NCBI GenBank assembly: GCA_024291935.2 | Contig: CM044313.1 | Location: forward strand, 83,885,001-83,949,000 | From: Okapia johnstoni | Taxonomy: Eukaryota; Chordata; Mammalia; Artiodactyla; Giraffidae | Length of the DNA stretch: 64,000 nt | Direction: 5' to 3' | Shown: in pieces, positions 45,100 through 57,071 of the stretch | Position numbering within the stretch: position 1 is the stretch's first letter | Layout: each line of letters opens with the position of its first letter | The notes under the pieces: model-generated | What the model was told of the DNA's origin: nothing | What the model saw: the letters and a program-made list of their open reading frames with translations, nothing else | Databases searched by the model: none | Made by a program: the position numbers and the translations under genes

Positions 45100-45450
45100 A
45101 ATCTCCTGCTCTCACTAATATCTAACTTCTTTCTAGCTTAGATACACATCTATTTGGAGAAATTTCCTTTCTATACCCCAGACAAAACACAGATAGCAAC
45201 TCCTCTAAGAAGATCTCCCAATTCTTTCAAAGGTGCCCTTTAAGCTGAGCCTACAGCATCCATGCTGCCTTCTATAATACAGAAGTAAGGTATCTTCTAT
45301 AGTGTGTCCTAATTTTCTCTTTAGCTATCTTCCCACTAGGTTGTAACTTTTTTACAGTTAGAGACTATATCTTTCTATCTCTTGTAATTTGTAAACTCTC
45401 GGCACAATGCTTATTAACTGAATGTCCTATTTTCATTTAATCAATAAAAC
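45100..45450 (+). mobile_element. L2: L2 LINE 3' end
   Basis: CCACTAGGTTGTAACTTTTT, GAGACTATATCTTTCTATCT, GGCACAATGCTTATTAACTG and TTTAATCAATAAAAC match the L2 end (CTAGACTGTAAGCTCC... GGGACTGTGTCTT... AGCACAATGCCTGGCAC...). Strongly diverged. Confidence 0.6.
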
Positions 45451-46134
45451 AATTTTGTGGGGTTATATTCGTGAGGTATTTTTCAGTAGAGGCACAAAAG
45501 GAAATAAGTCTAGACCAGGAAAAACTAATTAAAAGTGATTTGGAGAAAGAGAATTTTTGAAGCAATGGTAAAGATATATTTGATATGATAAAGAATTATG
45601 AACATACATATGTTTCTGAATGGATCCAGGTTTTACCCCTCCTGTTACAATCAATCTGCGTAGGATGCCGGCTTCTTTTTCCTTCTAAAGTAGAAAATTC
45701 TCTCCACTGATGGAAATTTTTAAGGACTCCATTTAATCTACTGCCTAACGTGCAGATTTCTTATAGTTGCATCCAGTCTTCCACATTAGGTTCCTTATCT
45801 GTGATAGCAGAGAAAAAGAAATTAGTCTGTAGAACTTACCATCTGAATTTCTGCTTCCAAAGGGAGAAACAAAATAATTCATTTGGGCATATACTCTTCG
45901 TTAAGAAAAATACAAAAGTGGGCTTTTTTGCTATGTGATAAGAAATCTTCAGGGTCTTATTCAGAAGACAGAAATAAGATAAAATGAATAAAATTGCTTT
46001 GCATGACAGTAAGAACATATTTTCACTTATTCAGTGAAGTAGGAAGGATGAGAAGATCTTAGAAATAGCAGGACAGGAGAATCCTAGCAAAATACCAAGA
46101 AGCTAGTTATTTTTCATGTAACAGGGTGTAGGAG
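45451..46134. other. Unique sequence
   Basis: No feature is recognised. Confidence 0.4.
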
Positions 46135-46510
46135 AGACCAATGTATCCCTTCTATTGGAAATATTATAGAATCTCCTGAATTTTAGTTAGACACCTGGCT
46201 GCCAGAGTAACAGCTACATTTCCCAGCCTTTCTTGCCAATGCCACTAAGACACTAATGGGAGAACTATGAGTTTTGACAAGAAGTATTCAGTTTATGGTT
46301 TGTCTGTATAAAAAAGACATCCACTTGGCCTGGGCTTTCTCCTTCTCCCTCCCATGGATTGGAAAGTGATGGCCACTAAAAGCCTAGAGTCCTATTCTAC
46401 TCATCTCTGTACTAGTATTTGGAATTGAAATAAACTTCTGTTTTACTTGAGCCACTGAATTCTTAGTTCATTTTGTTTCAGTAAGCTTTGACCATTACTA
46501 TCAGGGATTA
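46135..46510 (+). mobile_element. Old LTR-like repeat
   Basis: CAGCTACATTTCCCAGCCTT near the start, then a TATAAAAAAGACAT stretch, and an AATAAACTTCTGTTTTACTTGAGCCACTG end with an embedded polyadenylation signal. This is the layout of an ancient solo LTR; subfamily not assigned. Confidence 0.5.
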
Positions 46511-46866
46511 CTGGTATCTAATTTTAAAACCTTTCTTATGCCTCTCTACATTTTATTCTGCCTGTTACTCTGTTTCAATAAAAGCCTCCTGCATTTTCAT
46601 TCTTTTGTAAGTGATTGGCATGTGTCCTCCAAAAGGAAAATTTAAAAAAGAATAGAACTAGTAGAAATTAAGAAGTAAGTAGAAGCAGAAAATTAGAGTC
46701 AGAAGTGAGCATGAGAGACATAAATTTTCTTTGAATCCCTAGAGAAATGCAGAGGCAACGATGAGTTTCCTTTCAAATTTGCACTAATACTTTTATTTAA
46801 AGCCTAAAGACAAGCTATTCTAGCACACTGAAGGACTTGAGCTTCTCACATAAGTGATTCGGGTTA
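46511..46866. other. Unique sequence
   Basis: No feature is recognised. Confidence 0.4.
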
Positions 46867-46879
46867 CATTGCTTTTTCT

Positions 46880-47078
46880 GTGTGTGTGTGTGTGTTAGTC
46901 ACTCAGTACTGACTCTTTGCGACCCCATGGACTGTAGCTTGCCAGGCTCCTCTGTCCATGGAATTCTCCAGGCAAGAATACCCGAGTGGGTTGCCATTCC
47001 CTTCTCCAGGGGATCAAACCCGGGTCTCCTGCATTGCAGGCAGATTATTTTACCATCTGAGCCACAAGGAAGTCCCCT
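46880..47078 (-). mobile_element. Bov-tA: Bov-tA SINE with (GT)n at tail side
   Basis: Begins with a GT run and TTAGTCACTCAGTACTGACT, ends CATCTGAGCCACAAGGAAGT. Perfect 13-bp duplication CATTGCTTTTTCT at 46867-46879 and 47079-47091. The GT run lies inside the duplication, so it belongs to the SINE tail. Confidence 0.97.
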
Positions 47079-47091
47079 CATTGCTTTTTCT

Positions 47092-47334
47092 AACTCATCT
47101 CTTACTCTCTCATTAACAGGCCTTTTTCCTGCTGAAAGTATGTACAGTTCCCTGGCTTCAGAACAGGTCATGCTCTTGAGATGATTTTCTTCAAACTTTT
47201 TCCTTTCATCATCACTTGTTTCTCTCTGCCTTTTATTATAGTTCATCTTTTTTTATAAATAGTAATTTGTTACTAAGAAAAATTTGATGAGGAGTCTTGC
47301 TTATAGATACCAAAATCATATTTCAAAGGAACTT
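47092..47334. other. Unique sequence
   Basis: No feature is recognised. Confidence 0.4.
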
Positions 47335-47347
47335 AACAATATCCTTT

Positions 47348-47478
47348 CTGGAGAAGGAAATGGCAACCCACTCCAGTATTCTTGCCTGGAGAATCCCAGG
47401 GACGGCGGAGCCTGGTGGGCTGCCATCTATGGGTTCGCACAGAGTCGGAAATGACTGAAGCGACTTAGCAGCAGCAGC
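47348..47478 (+). mobile_element. Bov-A: Bov-A unit, 5'-truncated
   Basis: CTGGAGAAGGAAATGGCAAC to GAAGCGACTTAGCAGCAGC, without the tRNA-like head. Flanks AACAATATCCTTT (47335-47347) and AACAGTATCCTTT (47479-47491) differ at one base. Confidence 0.95.
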
Positions 47479-47650
47479 AACAGTATCCTTTGTATCTTCT
47501 TTTATGGTATCTGTTATTTAGTCTTTGACTTCATTCATACAAAACTGAGGTGATGTTTCAAGTTCATAGATATCCAGAGATTACAATAGTTTCATAAAAT
47601 TTCCCACACATAAATTTAGTATCTCAAATTTATTAAGAGTTATTAGAAAA

Positions 47651-49565
47651 AGGAAATGCAAAAAAGCAAAACGGCTGTCTGAGGAGGCCTTAAAAATAGC
47701 TGTGAAAAGAAGAGAAGCGAAAAGCAAAGGAGAAAAGGAAAGATATACCCATTTGAATGCAGAGTTCCAAAGAATAGCAAGGAGAGATAAGAAAGCCTTC
47801 CTCAGTGATCACTGCAAGGAAATAGAGGAAAACAATAGAATGGGAAAGACTAGAGATATCTTCAAGAAAATTGGAAATACCAAGGGAAAATTTCATGCAA
47901 ATTTGGGCTCAATAAAGGACAGAAATGGTATAGAACTGACAGAAGCAGAGGATATTGAGAATACACAGCAAGAATACACAGAAAACTGTACAAAAAAAGA
48001 TCTTCATGACCCAGATAATCACAATGGTGTGATCACTAACCTAGAGCCAGACATCCTGGAATGTGAAGTCAAGCGGGCCTTAGGAAGCATCACTACGATC
48101 AAAGCTAGTGGAGGTAATGGAATTCCAGTTGAGCTACTTTAAATCCTGGAAGATGATGCTGTGAAAGTGCTGCATTCAATATGTCAGCAAATTTTGAAAA
48201 CTCAGCAGTGGCCACAGGACTGAAAAAGATCAGTTTTCATTCCAATCCCAAAGAAAGGCAATGCCAAAGAATGCTCAAACTACCGCACAATTGCATTCAT
48301 CTCACACGCTAGTAAAGGAATGCTCAAAATTCTCCAAGCCAGGCTTCAGCAGTATGTGAACTGTGAACTTCCAGATGTTCAAGCTGGTTTTAGAAAAGGC
48401 AGAGGAACCAGAAATCAAATTACCAACATCCGCTGGATCATCGAAAAAGCAAGAGAATTCCAGAAAAACATCTATTTCTGCTTTATTGACTATGTCAAAC
48501 CTTTGACTGTGTGGATCACAATAAACTGTGGAAAATTCTAAAAGAGATGGGAATACCAGACCACCTGACCTGCCTCTTGAGAAACCTGTATGCAGGTCAG
48601 GAAGCAACAGTTAGAACTGGACATGGAACAACAGACTGGTTCCAAATTGGAAAAGGAGTACATCAAGGCTGTATATTGTCACCCTGCTTATTTAACTTAC
48701 ATGCAGACTCCATCATGAGAAACGCTGGGCTGGAGGAAGCACAAGCTGGAATCAAGATTGCCAGGAGAAATATCAATAACCTCAGATATGCAGATAACAC
48801 CACCCCTATGGCAGAAAGTGAAGAAGAACTAAAGAGCCTCTTGATGAAGGTGAAAGAGGAGAGTGAAAAAGTTGGCTAAAAGCTCAATATTCAGAAAACT
48901 AAGATCATGGCATCTGGTCCCATAACTTCATGTCAAATAGATGGGGAAATAGTGGAAACAGTGGCTGACTTATTTTGGGGTGCTCCAAAATTACTGTAGA
49001 TGGTGATTGCAGCCATGAAATTAAAAGATGCTTACTCTTTGGAATGAAAGTTATGACCAAACTAGATAGCATATTCAAAAGCAGAGACATTACTTTGTCA
49101 ACATAGGTCCGTCTAGTCAAGGCTATGGTTTTTCCAGTGGTCATGTATAGATGTGAGAGTTGGACTATAAAAAAGCTGCACGCCAACAAACTGATGCTTT
49201 TGAAATGTGGTGTTGGAGACAACTCTTGAGAGTCCCTTGGACTGCAAGGAGATCCAACCAGTCCATCCTAAGGAGATCAATCCTGGGTGTTCATTGGAAG
49301 GACTGATGTTGAAGCTGAAACTCCAATACTTTGGCCACCTGATGACAACTGACTCACTGGAAAAGATCCTGATGCTGGGAAAGATTGAGGGAAGGAGGAG
49401 AAGGGGATGACAGAGGATGAGATAATTGGATGGCATCACCGACTCAATGGACATGAATTTGGGTGGACTCTGGGTGTTGGTGATGAACAGGAAGGCCTGG
49501 CCTGCTGCGGTTCATGGGGTCACAAAGAGTTGGACATGATTGAGTGACTGAACTGAACTGTACTG
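47651..49565 (+). mobile_element. BovB: BovB LINE, 1.9 kb, sense, 5'-truncated
   Basis: A continuous BovB from upstream of the reverse transcriptase (CTGTCTGAGGAGGCCTTAAA) through the transcriptase region to the terminal AACTGAACTGTACTG. ATTAGAAAA at 47642-47650 and 49566-49574 is the probable target-site duplication. The endonuclease domain is absent because of 5' truncation. BovB is an RTE-class LINE that spread by horizontal transfer between squamates and ruminants. Confidence 0.97.
47702..48880 (+). pseudogene. BovB-RT: BovB reverse transcriptase, broken
   Basis: The frame opens at 47702 and runs 146 codons to a stop at 48140 inside the conserved segment VELFQIL, where CAA has become TAA. 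It reopens with IPIPKKGNAKE-type text, and reads RLQQYVNCELPDVQAGFRKG then FCFIDYVKP at motif A. There a one-base loss shifts the frame just before the FDCVDHNKLW part. The last piece (48511-48879) reads HQGCILSPCLFNLHA and LRYADNTT. The catalytic YADD is therefore YADN, and a stop ends the frame at 48880. The enzyme would copy its own RNA at nicked DNA, but this copy is inactive. The parts are similar enough to the family that it is not an ancient insertion. Confidence 0.9.
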
Positions 49566-49574
49566 ATTAGAAAA

Positions 49575-51555
49575 TGAATGACTCAGATAATGAGTGATGT
49601 TCCTTGACTCTATACCCCAGAGAAGATAATTATTGTCATCAACTATTTAGCATGTTATGAGTAAGAATAGCTAAAACTATAGTTTGCTACTCAACTCTTT
49701 CACCTTATAATTTGTCACTGCATCTGCTTATAATTATTTTGCTTTGATTTTTCTCTTTTTTTAGCAACATATATGAAGGAAATTTTAGTTTAATTGTCCT
49801 CTTTGAATTTGCCTTCATTTCACAAAAATGTGATCATTGAAATGATTTATTTACTTATTGACAATTTCTTTTTTAGTAACAATTTTACTTATTCTCTAAT
49901 AGTTTCCAAACATGGGAGGACATTTGAGACACTAATCTATATTTTATTCTCAAAAAAATTATAGTTGAGAAAATGGTGTAGACATGTAAACAATGTATCA
50001 TAATTAAATAATAATTAATGGTATACATTTTAGCAGTAGTAACTTCAACATAAAAAGTATGAACATATTTATTTAATTTTCTATTCACTTGCTCAAATCT
50101 ATAATGGTCCTATTGGTAGGCAATACTATATCTTGGTAACCCCACTTGTACTTACTCTAATTCCTCCTTACAGAGCCTAAAAATCAGGGAGTCACTCCAG
50201 CAACTGTAACCAAGCAGAAGGTCAATTAGAATCTGAATTGCCAACTTCTGCCATTGCTTCTTGATGCCATAGCTATTGACTTCCTCTACATATGGACTGA
50301 AGATAATTGTGTCAGTTTTATAGTCATTTCTCACTGGTAACATTTTTTAGCCAATGTTTCAATAATTCTTCAGTGAGGAAGTCATTCATCTCATTGCACC
50401 TTTCTGCTGTGACCATGGTTGGTCTTTTAAGACTACAGTACAGATGTACGGATTTTCTTTCAAAGGTATCAGAATGCCAGCTTACCCCAAGAGTATTGTT
50501 TCAGAATTTAATAATGTTGTAACATCTGTAAATCTCAGTAGTCATGCCCTCCTTATCTCCCTGGCAATCCTCTTTCCTTGAAATCTGGATTACTTTTTCA
50601 TCATCCACGGAGGTTACCATTAAATCTGTGATCCTACATTACTCTTCTGATGGAAACGATCTCTAGAATCTCTAAGTTGATTTTATCCATTATCTGAAAG
50701 GGTTTCCTTTAAAAATTGTTCAGTTTCTGCCTCTCTAAAATAAAGAACAAATTAAAAATTAAATTTTAACATCTAATGGGACATCCTACAACTACTATTA
50801 CAATTATTATTGCAGAATTACAGGAGTCAGTAGTGCCACAAAGCAGTGGTGATCATGTTTACTTAGCAAGATGGTTTCAAGAAATACTTCATAGAGAATC
50901 TAACACATGAACTAAGAATTAAAATATGAATATGTGTTAGCTAGCTTGGACGAGGTGATAGGAGATATTCCAATATGGGATCTGTAAGAATAGGTTTATT
51001 AGTGAGACATATGATGGTACTTTTTGGAAATGTAAGTAGTTTGGGGCAGATGGTAAATTTGAGTCCACTCATTTTAAGACAGCTCATGGCAATAGACAAG
51101 GTTAAATTGTGTACACTGTGAAATGACTTGCTAAGTCTTTTGGTCATCATCCTACAGTCAACATAATGGTAAGTGAATGTACAGATTTTAATTAGAGCAT
51201 CACTCATCATCACTCCTCTAGTAATTGTGTGAATGATATGCTAGAGGTGTTGGAGATTATTAAACTCTTCTAGGTTAGAGAGAATTATTGCCTGAACTAA
51301 AGAGAAGAGTTTCAGTTAGGTGTGGAAGTTGTATTGACAAGGCTTGGTCATGGTCAAGGCCCTTAATCTTCTTGAACAAGGCAAGTTAGTATAATTTTAC
51401 TGATTTTAGGCTTTTGTTTCTTAACTAGACCAGATAATTCCTGTTTAGAATTTAATTCAGGCTTTTTTTTTTCCCCTACCTTTGCTGATAGGAAAGGTCC
51501 AATCCTCAGCCCTCTCTGTCTGCCCTGTTTTAGTGAGCCTATGCCTGTGATCTAC
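49575..51555. other. Mostly unique sequence
   Basis: About 2 kb without a recognised repeat. On the minus strand, 50150-50700 has protein-like text in changing frames (a 63-codon frame at 50152-50343), but I cannot match it to a gene. Another stretch near 50850-51210 is vaguely like an old repeat. Confidence 0.35.
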
Positions 51556-51559
51556 CTTT

Positions 51560-51898
51560 TCTGAGCTTCCTTGATAGTTGCGTTAGTAAAGAATCCACCC
51601 ACAAGGAGGGAGACCCTGGTTCTATTCCTGGGTTGGGAAGATCCCCTGGAGAAGGGATAGGCTACCCACTCCAGTGTTCTTGGGCTTTGCGGCTCAGCCG
51701 GTAAAGAATCCACCTGCAATGCAGGAGACCTGGGTTTGATCCCTGGGTTGAGATGATCCCCTAGACCTGGGTTTGATCCCTGGGTTGAGAAGATCTCCTG
51801 GAGAAGGAAAAGGCTACCCACTCCAGTATTCTGACCTGGAAAATTCCATGGGGTTGTAAAGAGTGGGACAAGACTAAGCAACTTTCACTTTCACTTTC
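51560..51898 (+). mobile_element. Bov-tA: Dimeric Bov-tA SINE with internal duplication
   Basis: A first, headed unit (51560-51680) is followed by a second unit starting GGGCTTTGCGGCTCAGCCGG and ending GCAACTTTCACTTTCACTTT. Within the second unit the ACCTGGGTTTGATCCCTGGG box occurs twice (near 51728 and 51766). Confidence 0.93.
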
Positions 51899-52482
51899 CT
51901 TGTCTACAAGCTTCTTTGTAGGCTCCACCAGCAGAAGGCCCTGGCAGGAAGGATAAAGAATTCAGTACATTTCTCAACATTTCTGCTTCAGGCAGCATCC
52001 CCAGCAGTGGCTGTACCTCCTCAGGTGTTCTGACTTCCAATAAAAATCCCCTTTTTCATAATCCTCCCTCCTTCTAAGCAAGAAGCCATCTCATAGTCCC
52101 AGATCCCAGGATGTGTAACACCAAGTCTTCTTTTCATACCTCTAATCCCACAAAGTGTGTCTATCAGATAGACACATCATAATCTCTGGTTTGCCTCATA
52201 TAGACTATTTTGGCTTTTCACTCATTCAAGATTCTAGCAACCACTTCTGCATTTTAGGTACTCTCTTTCAAACTGTCAAGCTTGAGCTCTGATTTCCTCA
52301 CTGGACACTGATTGAATTTTGTTAAATGTATCACCAGTATCCAGTGACTAGAAAAGCTATAAATACTCTCTCTGTAGAGAGGATCATGATTGTATATGGT
52401 TTTATGTCTTCAAATCAGTTCAATTCTTTTTCCATGTTGTCCTTAACACTCCTGTAAGGAGAGTTAGAGATCCACAAATATG
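51899..52482. other. Unique sequence
   Basis: No feature is recognised. Confidence 0.4.
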
Positions 52483-52746
52483 TGCTGCTGCTGCTAAGTT
52501 GCTTCAGTCGTGTCCGACTCTGTGCGACCCCATAGACAGAAGCCCACCAGGCTCCCCTGTCCCTGGGATTCTCCAGGCAAGAACACTGGAGTGGGTTGCC
52601 ATTTCCTTCTCCAATCCATGAAAGTGAAAAGTGAAAGTGAAGTCGCTCAGTCATGTCTGACTCTCAGCGACCCCATGGGCTGCAGCCCACCAGGCTCCTC
52701 CGTCCAGGCGAGAGTACTGGAGTGCAGTGCCATTGCCTTCTCCGAC
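52483..52746 (-). mobile_element. Bov-A2: Bov-A2 SINE
   Basis: Two Bov-A units in reverse, with the CATGAAAGTGAAAAGTGAAA linker and a GCTGCTGCTAAGTTGCTTCA tail side. Close to consensus. Flanks ACAAATATGTG and ACAGGTATGTG are similar and may be its duplication. Confidence 0.95.
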
Positions 52747-53559
52747 AGGTATGTGATGCCTTCCCTAAGTTTACAACAAAAATTATTAGCACCATAAGAA
52801 CAACTACAAGGGAAAAAAAGAAGTTCCTGATTCAGTATCTGAAACTACACTGTAGTGCCTGTAGTGCAATAAATGTCTTTGATTCCTTCTAACTGTGTTA
52901 TATATGTTACCTATGTGATTTTTTAGAGGTACTTCTCCTCTGAAGTCATACAACAAGCAAATTTTAAATATTTCTTAATCTTTTTTTGTTCACACAATTG
53001 ATGTCCATGTTGAAAGTTTTTCCAATAGACTTAGTATTTTGCTATAACTCACTTTAAGAAGATCAACATATTTTCCCCAGAAGTTAGAATTTTGGAAACG
53101 TCTCTGACATTAATGAAATAGAAAGGGAAAATCTGAATCTTCAACTCAGGTCTAGTTTGTAAACAGCTGGGAGAAAGGTGAGATGTCCATCCTCTTCTAT
53201 TCCCTCCTCACTGCCACCATTACCCCTATGTCTGTCCTGCTCTTCAGAACCCTTCACTCAAATAATTGTGTAATAGGATATAAGCTTGAACATAATTCTA
53301 AGAAACACTTCCTTAATCTGAGGCTAAAACCTCTCTAAGACTGCCTGGGAGCTTCAGGTTGGGACTACTGAATGCAATAGGTAAAAACTTCCCTAGGGTT
53401 GCCACACGGTCTGCAGATTTCTGAAAAAAGTTCAGAAACAGAATTTTCCTCTCCAAAGCTGCTCCTGGTGCAGCTGCATCTGAGCCAAGGACACTCGAAC
53501 TCCTTGTTTAGGGCCCTCTGAGCATTCTGATTTTCCCAAGGCTGACATTATTCTAATCC
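52747..53559. other. Unique sequence
   Basis: No feature is recognised. Confidence 0.4.
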
Positions 53560-54010
53560 TCACGGCTTGATATCTTGAAGTCATCTTTAACTCCCTGTCA
53601 TTCACTGTTGTCTGCTTCTAAACAACGAGTAAGTCTACCTTATCTTTTCTAAATATTTCTGATATCCCCCCCTTTTTCATTACCATTAATTTTATTGTTA
53701 GTTCCCCCATATCCCTCTGGGAATGTATTATTCCCTGCTTCTTTTCTGTAACTGTCTCAGTTCATCCTAAAACTCTTTCATCAGACCCTTTCTCTATAGA
53801 AATAGTTTCAATGACTTCCCATTTCCTGTGGGATAAACTCCAGATTACACCTTTGAGATGATTGCCACTGTAAGGTTACTCACAATTAGACTTGTTTTTA
53901 CCATGTTATCTATACTCAGTAGATACAACTTTCCTTTAAAATCCCAATTTTAGAAAGATAATGTTTATTCAGTGACTCTTATATGTTATGTATGTGCATA
54001 TTTATATTCT
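53560..54010 (+). mobile_element. L2: L2 LINE fragment (first part)
   Basis: CTTGAAGTCATCTTTAACTC, GACTTCCCATTTCCTGTGGG and GGATAAACTCCAGATTACAC follow L2 text (CCTTGACTCC..., GGCTCCCCATTGCCTACAGG, ATAAAGTCCAAACTCC). The element continues after the Bov-tA and BovB insertions. Confidence 0.6.
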
Positions 54011-54225
54011 TGGGGCCTCCCAGGGGAACTAGTGGTAAAGAAGCCACCTGCCAATGCAGGAGACATAAGAGATGCAGCTTGATCCCTAGGTAGAAAGATC
54101 CCTTGGAGCATGGCATGGCAACCCACTCCAGTATTCTTGCCTGGAGAATCCCCACGGACAGAGGAACCTGGTGGGCTATGGTCTGTAGTGTTGCAAAGAC
54201 TCAGACATGACTGAAGTGATGTAGC
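54011..54225 (+). mobile_element. Bov-tA: Bov-tA SINE
   Basis: GGGGCCTCCCAGGGGAACTA to AGACATGACTGAAGTGATGT, inserted in the L2. Confidence 0.93.
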
Positions 54226-54260
54226 ATGCATATGGTTACTTCAACTGATTTTATTATTAC

Positions 54261-55192
54261 CCAGTTCAGTTCAGTTCAGTTGCTCAGTCATATCTTACTC
54301 TTTGTGACCCCATGCCAAGCTTCCCTGTCCATCACCAGCTCCTGGAGCTTGCTCAAACTCATGTCTATTGAGTCAGTGATGCCATCCAACCATCCCATCC
54401 TCTGTCATCCCCTCCTCCTACCACCTTCAATCTTTCCCAGCATCAAAGTCTTTCCAATGAGTCAGTTCTTTGCATCAGGTGGCCAGAGTATTGAAATTTT
54501 ATCTTTAGCATCAGTCCTTCCAATGAGTATTCAGAACTGATTTCCTTTAGGATTGACTGGTTTGAACTCCTTGAAGTCCGAGGGACTCTCAAGAGTCTTC
54601 TCCAACACCACAATTCAAAAGCATTAATTCTTTGGCACTCAGCTTTCTTTATAGTCCAACTTTCACATCCATACGTGACCACTGGAAAAACCATAGCTTT
54701 GACTAGATCGACCTTTGTCGGCAAATAATGTCTCTGCTTTTTAAAATGCTGTCTAGGTTGGTCATAGCTTTTCTTCCAAGGAGCAAGCGTCTTTTAATTT
54801 CATGGCTGCAGTCACCATCTGCCCTGATTTTGGAACCCAAGAAAAGAAAGTCTCTCGCTGTTTCCATTGTTTCCCCATCTATTTGCCATGAAGAGATGGG
54901 ACCGGATGCCATGATCTTAGTTTTCTGAATGTTGAGTTTTAAGCCAGCTGTTTAACTCTCCTCTTTCACTTTCATCAAGAGGCTCTTATGTTCTTCTTTG
55001 CTTTATGCCGTAAGGGTGGTGTCACCTGCATATCTTAGGTTATGGATATTTCCCCCAGCAATCTTAATTCCAGCTTGTGCTTCATCCAGTCTGACATTTT
55101 GCATAATGTACTCTGCATATAAGTTAAATGAGCAGGGTGATAATATACAGCCTTGACATACTCCTTTCCCAATTTGGAACCAGTCCGTAGTT
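54261..55192 (-). mobile_element. BovB: BovB LINE, 0.93-kb 3' part, antisense
   Basis: Begins with the complement of the tail (CAGTTCAGTTCAGTTCAGTT) and runs back to the reverse transcriptase (CAATTTGGAACCAGTCCGTA). On the minus strand the catalytic site reads N-L-R-Y-A-G-D-T-T (plus-strand region 55018-55042), so YADD is YAGD. Several frameshifts. Inserted in the L2. Confidence 0.96.
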
Positions 55193-55420
55193 CCTTTACC
55201 CTGTTTTCCATTATTTGAATGCCCTTCTCTTTCTAGCTCATTGTTATATACCTGTTGAGTTTCAGGGCAAATGCCACTTCCTTTTAAGTTATTTCCTATT
55301 AACCATTTAATTCTGATTCTTTATCAAACTCTTACATTATCCCATTGTGTGTTTGTGAGTTATGTCCTAAAGTTTCATCTCCTCATAGAAATTATAAGCA
55401 AACTATAAATGGAAACTAAT
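55193..55420 (+). mobile_element. L2: L2 LINE fragment (second part)
   Basis: GTTTCAGGGCAAATGCCACT and TTATTTCCTATTAACCATTT follow L2 text (CAGCTCAGGTGCCACCTCCT... GAAGCCTTCCCTGAC). It continues the element at 53560. Confidence 0.5.
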
Positions 55421-56314
55421 ATTGCAGATATCTTTGTGTGCTAACACCGTTTAACCTTATACTTTGAATTCCTTAATATAATAGGATCAAGGAAATAGTT
55501 TATTCCTTAGTAAGCTGCCCTGATTCCAACCCAGTGTAACCTAGAGGACAAGTGCACATGTAGTATTTGTTATTTTGATTGACAGTGAAAGCAGATGTCT
55601 TATTCAGTGTCATTATTCTTACATTCATTTACCGATTTCAACATCTAAAACTTCTTTGAACATTTTGAGAGTTCTTGAGTTCCCTCAATTTCTTCATTTA
55701 AAAAAAAACAGCTATCAAAACTTCAGTGCATATACCCTTCAACTTGAATGTACAAATGTTTATTTTTAACTTGTTTTTTGTCATTTCAAATCCCAAGTTT
55801 TTATGTACAATTTAAATGCAGTAATCTGATGGGTGATTTATTATGATTTATTTATTGGATAAACTACATAGCAAATTTATCTATTTTCCATATATTTCTA
55901 ACAGATTGGAACTGAAAAGCATCAAAATCCCAGTAAATGCAAGCAAAACAATACCAAAGATTTGTTTTGTACTATTTATTTTCAATGTGCTTTAATTGCA
56001 CTGAAATTTTAATTGAGCTGTAATTGCATTTTATTGCATGCATTTGTATGAATTAAAAAATACTTAAAACTGAAATGTGGTGGATGAAGCAATTTCATTC
56101 ATATAGTAAAACAGTTACCATAAAGAAAAGTTTTATCTCTTTTATAGTATCACCATCAGGCACTTTAAAATTTAAGCCAGCAATCCAATCACATTTTATT
56201 CATCTGTGGTTTTTATTTTCTATTTTTCCACATTTCTCATCACCAGATACCTTATTCTACCTCAACTCTTCTTTGCTCTGTTCTGTGCCCTGGAAGTTTG
56301 AACCTTTGTAGGTT
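55421..56314. other. AT-rich unique sequence
   Basis: No feature is recognised. Confidence 0.4.
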
Positions 56315-56690
56315 TCCCTGTCCTCTGACTTTATGTTGGGTTCAGCCATCGTGAGGCGCTTGAAGGAGAAGAAAGCTATGAGGCAAGAGTGGTGTGGGTA
56401 ATTACTTACTGTTCTGACAGTGGCTCCCTTTCTCTACGCCCACAGCTCCTATTTGCTATCCATCTTCCACATATCTAGCTGTGCTGCAGACTCCTAAACA
56501 ATGCATCTTCTCCTTGATTCTTTCACTCAGGGTGATACTGGGTTCCTGTCATTACTAATCCCTGGGTGGTTGCCTCTCCTAAGTGTCCTGAATTTCACCT
56601 TCTCTGTGTAGAGTCCCTCCACTGAAACTCACTTCACGTAAATACTTTGAGGGCCATCTGTTTCCTACTGTAACCTTAGCAGCTATGCCA
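56315..56690 (+). repeat. Old interspersed repeat, LTR-like
   Basis: TTGGGTTCAGCCATCGTGAG, GTCATTACTAATCCCTGGGT and GGGCCATCTGTTTCCTACTG follow the order of a common mammalian repeat (GTTACTAGTCCCTGGGT... TGTGCCATCTGTTTCCTGC). Higher GC than the flanks. Family not named. Confidence 0.45.
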
Positions 56691-56844
56691 TCCATACAAA
56701 TGTGTAAATTAGTTTCATTTGGATCTTTAACATATGAGACATAAATGGGATTCAACTAGGAAAAAATCTTAGCCATTTACTAAATTCACCATGTAACATT
56801 AATTTTCAGAGTAATTAATTAAATACCAATTAAAGTGTAAATAC

Positions 56845-57071
56845 TTTGGCTAACTGATGCAAAGAGCTGGCTCACTGGAAATGATCCTGATAGTGGGACA
56901 GACAGAAGGCAGGAGAAGGGGACGACAGAAGATGAGATGTTTGGATGGCATGGCCAACTCAATGGACATGAATTTGAGCAAGCCCTAGGAGTTGGTGAAG
57001 GACAGGGAAGCCTGGCATGCTTCAGTCTGTTGGATTGCTGAGAGTCAGACATGACTGAGCTGTTGAACAAC
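56845..57071 (+). mobile_element. BovB: BovB LINE, short 3' end
   Basis: From TTTGGCTAACTGATGCAAAG to GACTGAGCTGTTGAACAACA. Flanks AAAGTGTAAATAC (56832-56844) and AAAGTATAAATAC (57072-57084) differ at one base. Confidence 0.95.

Noticed and set aside
47702..48142. A 146-codon open frame as a host gene
   Set aside because: It is the part of BovB just before and inside the reverse transcriptase, ended by a mutation to TAA; the continuation is found downstream in BovB order.
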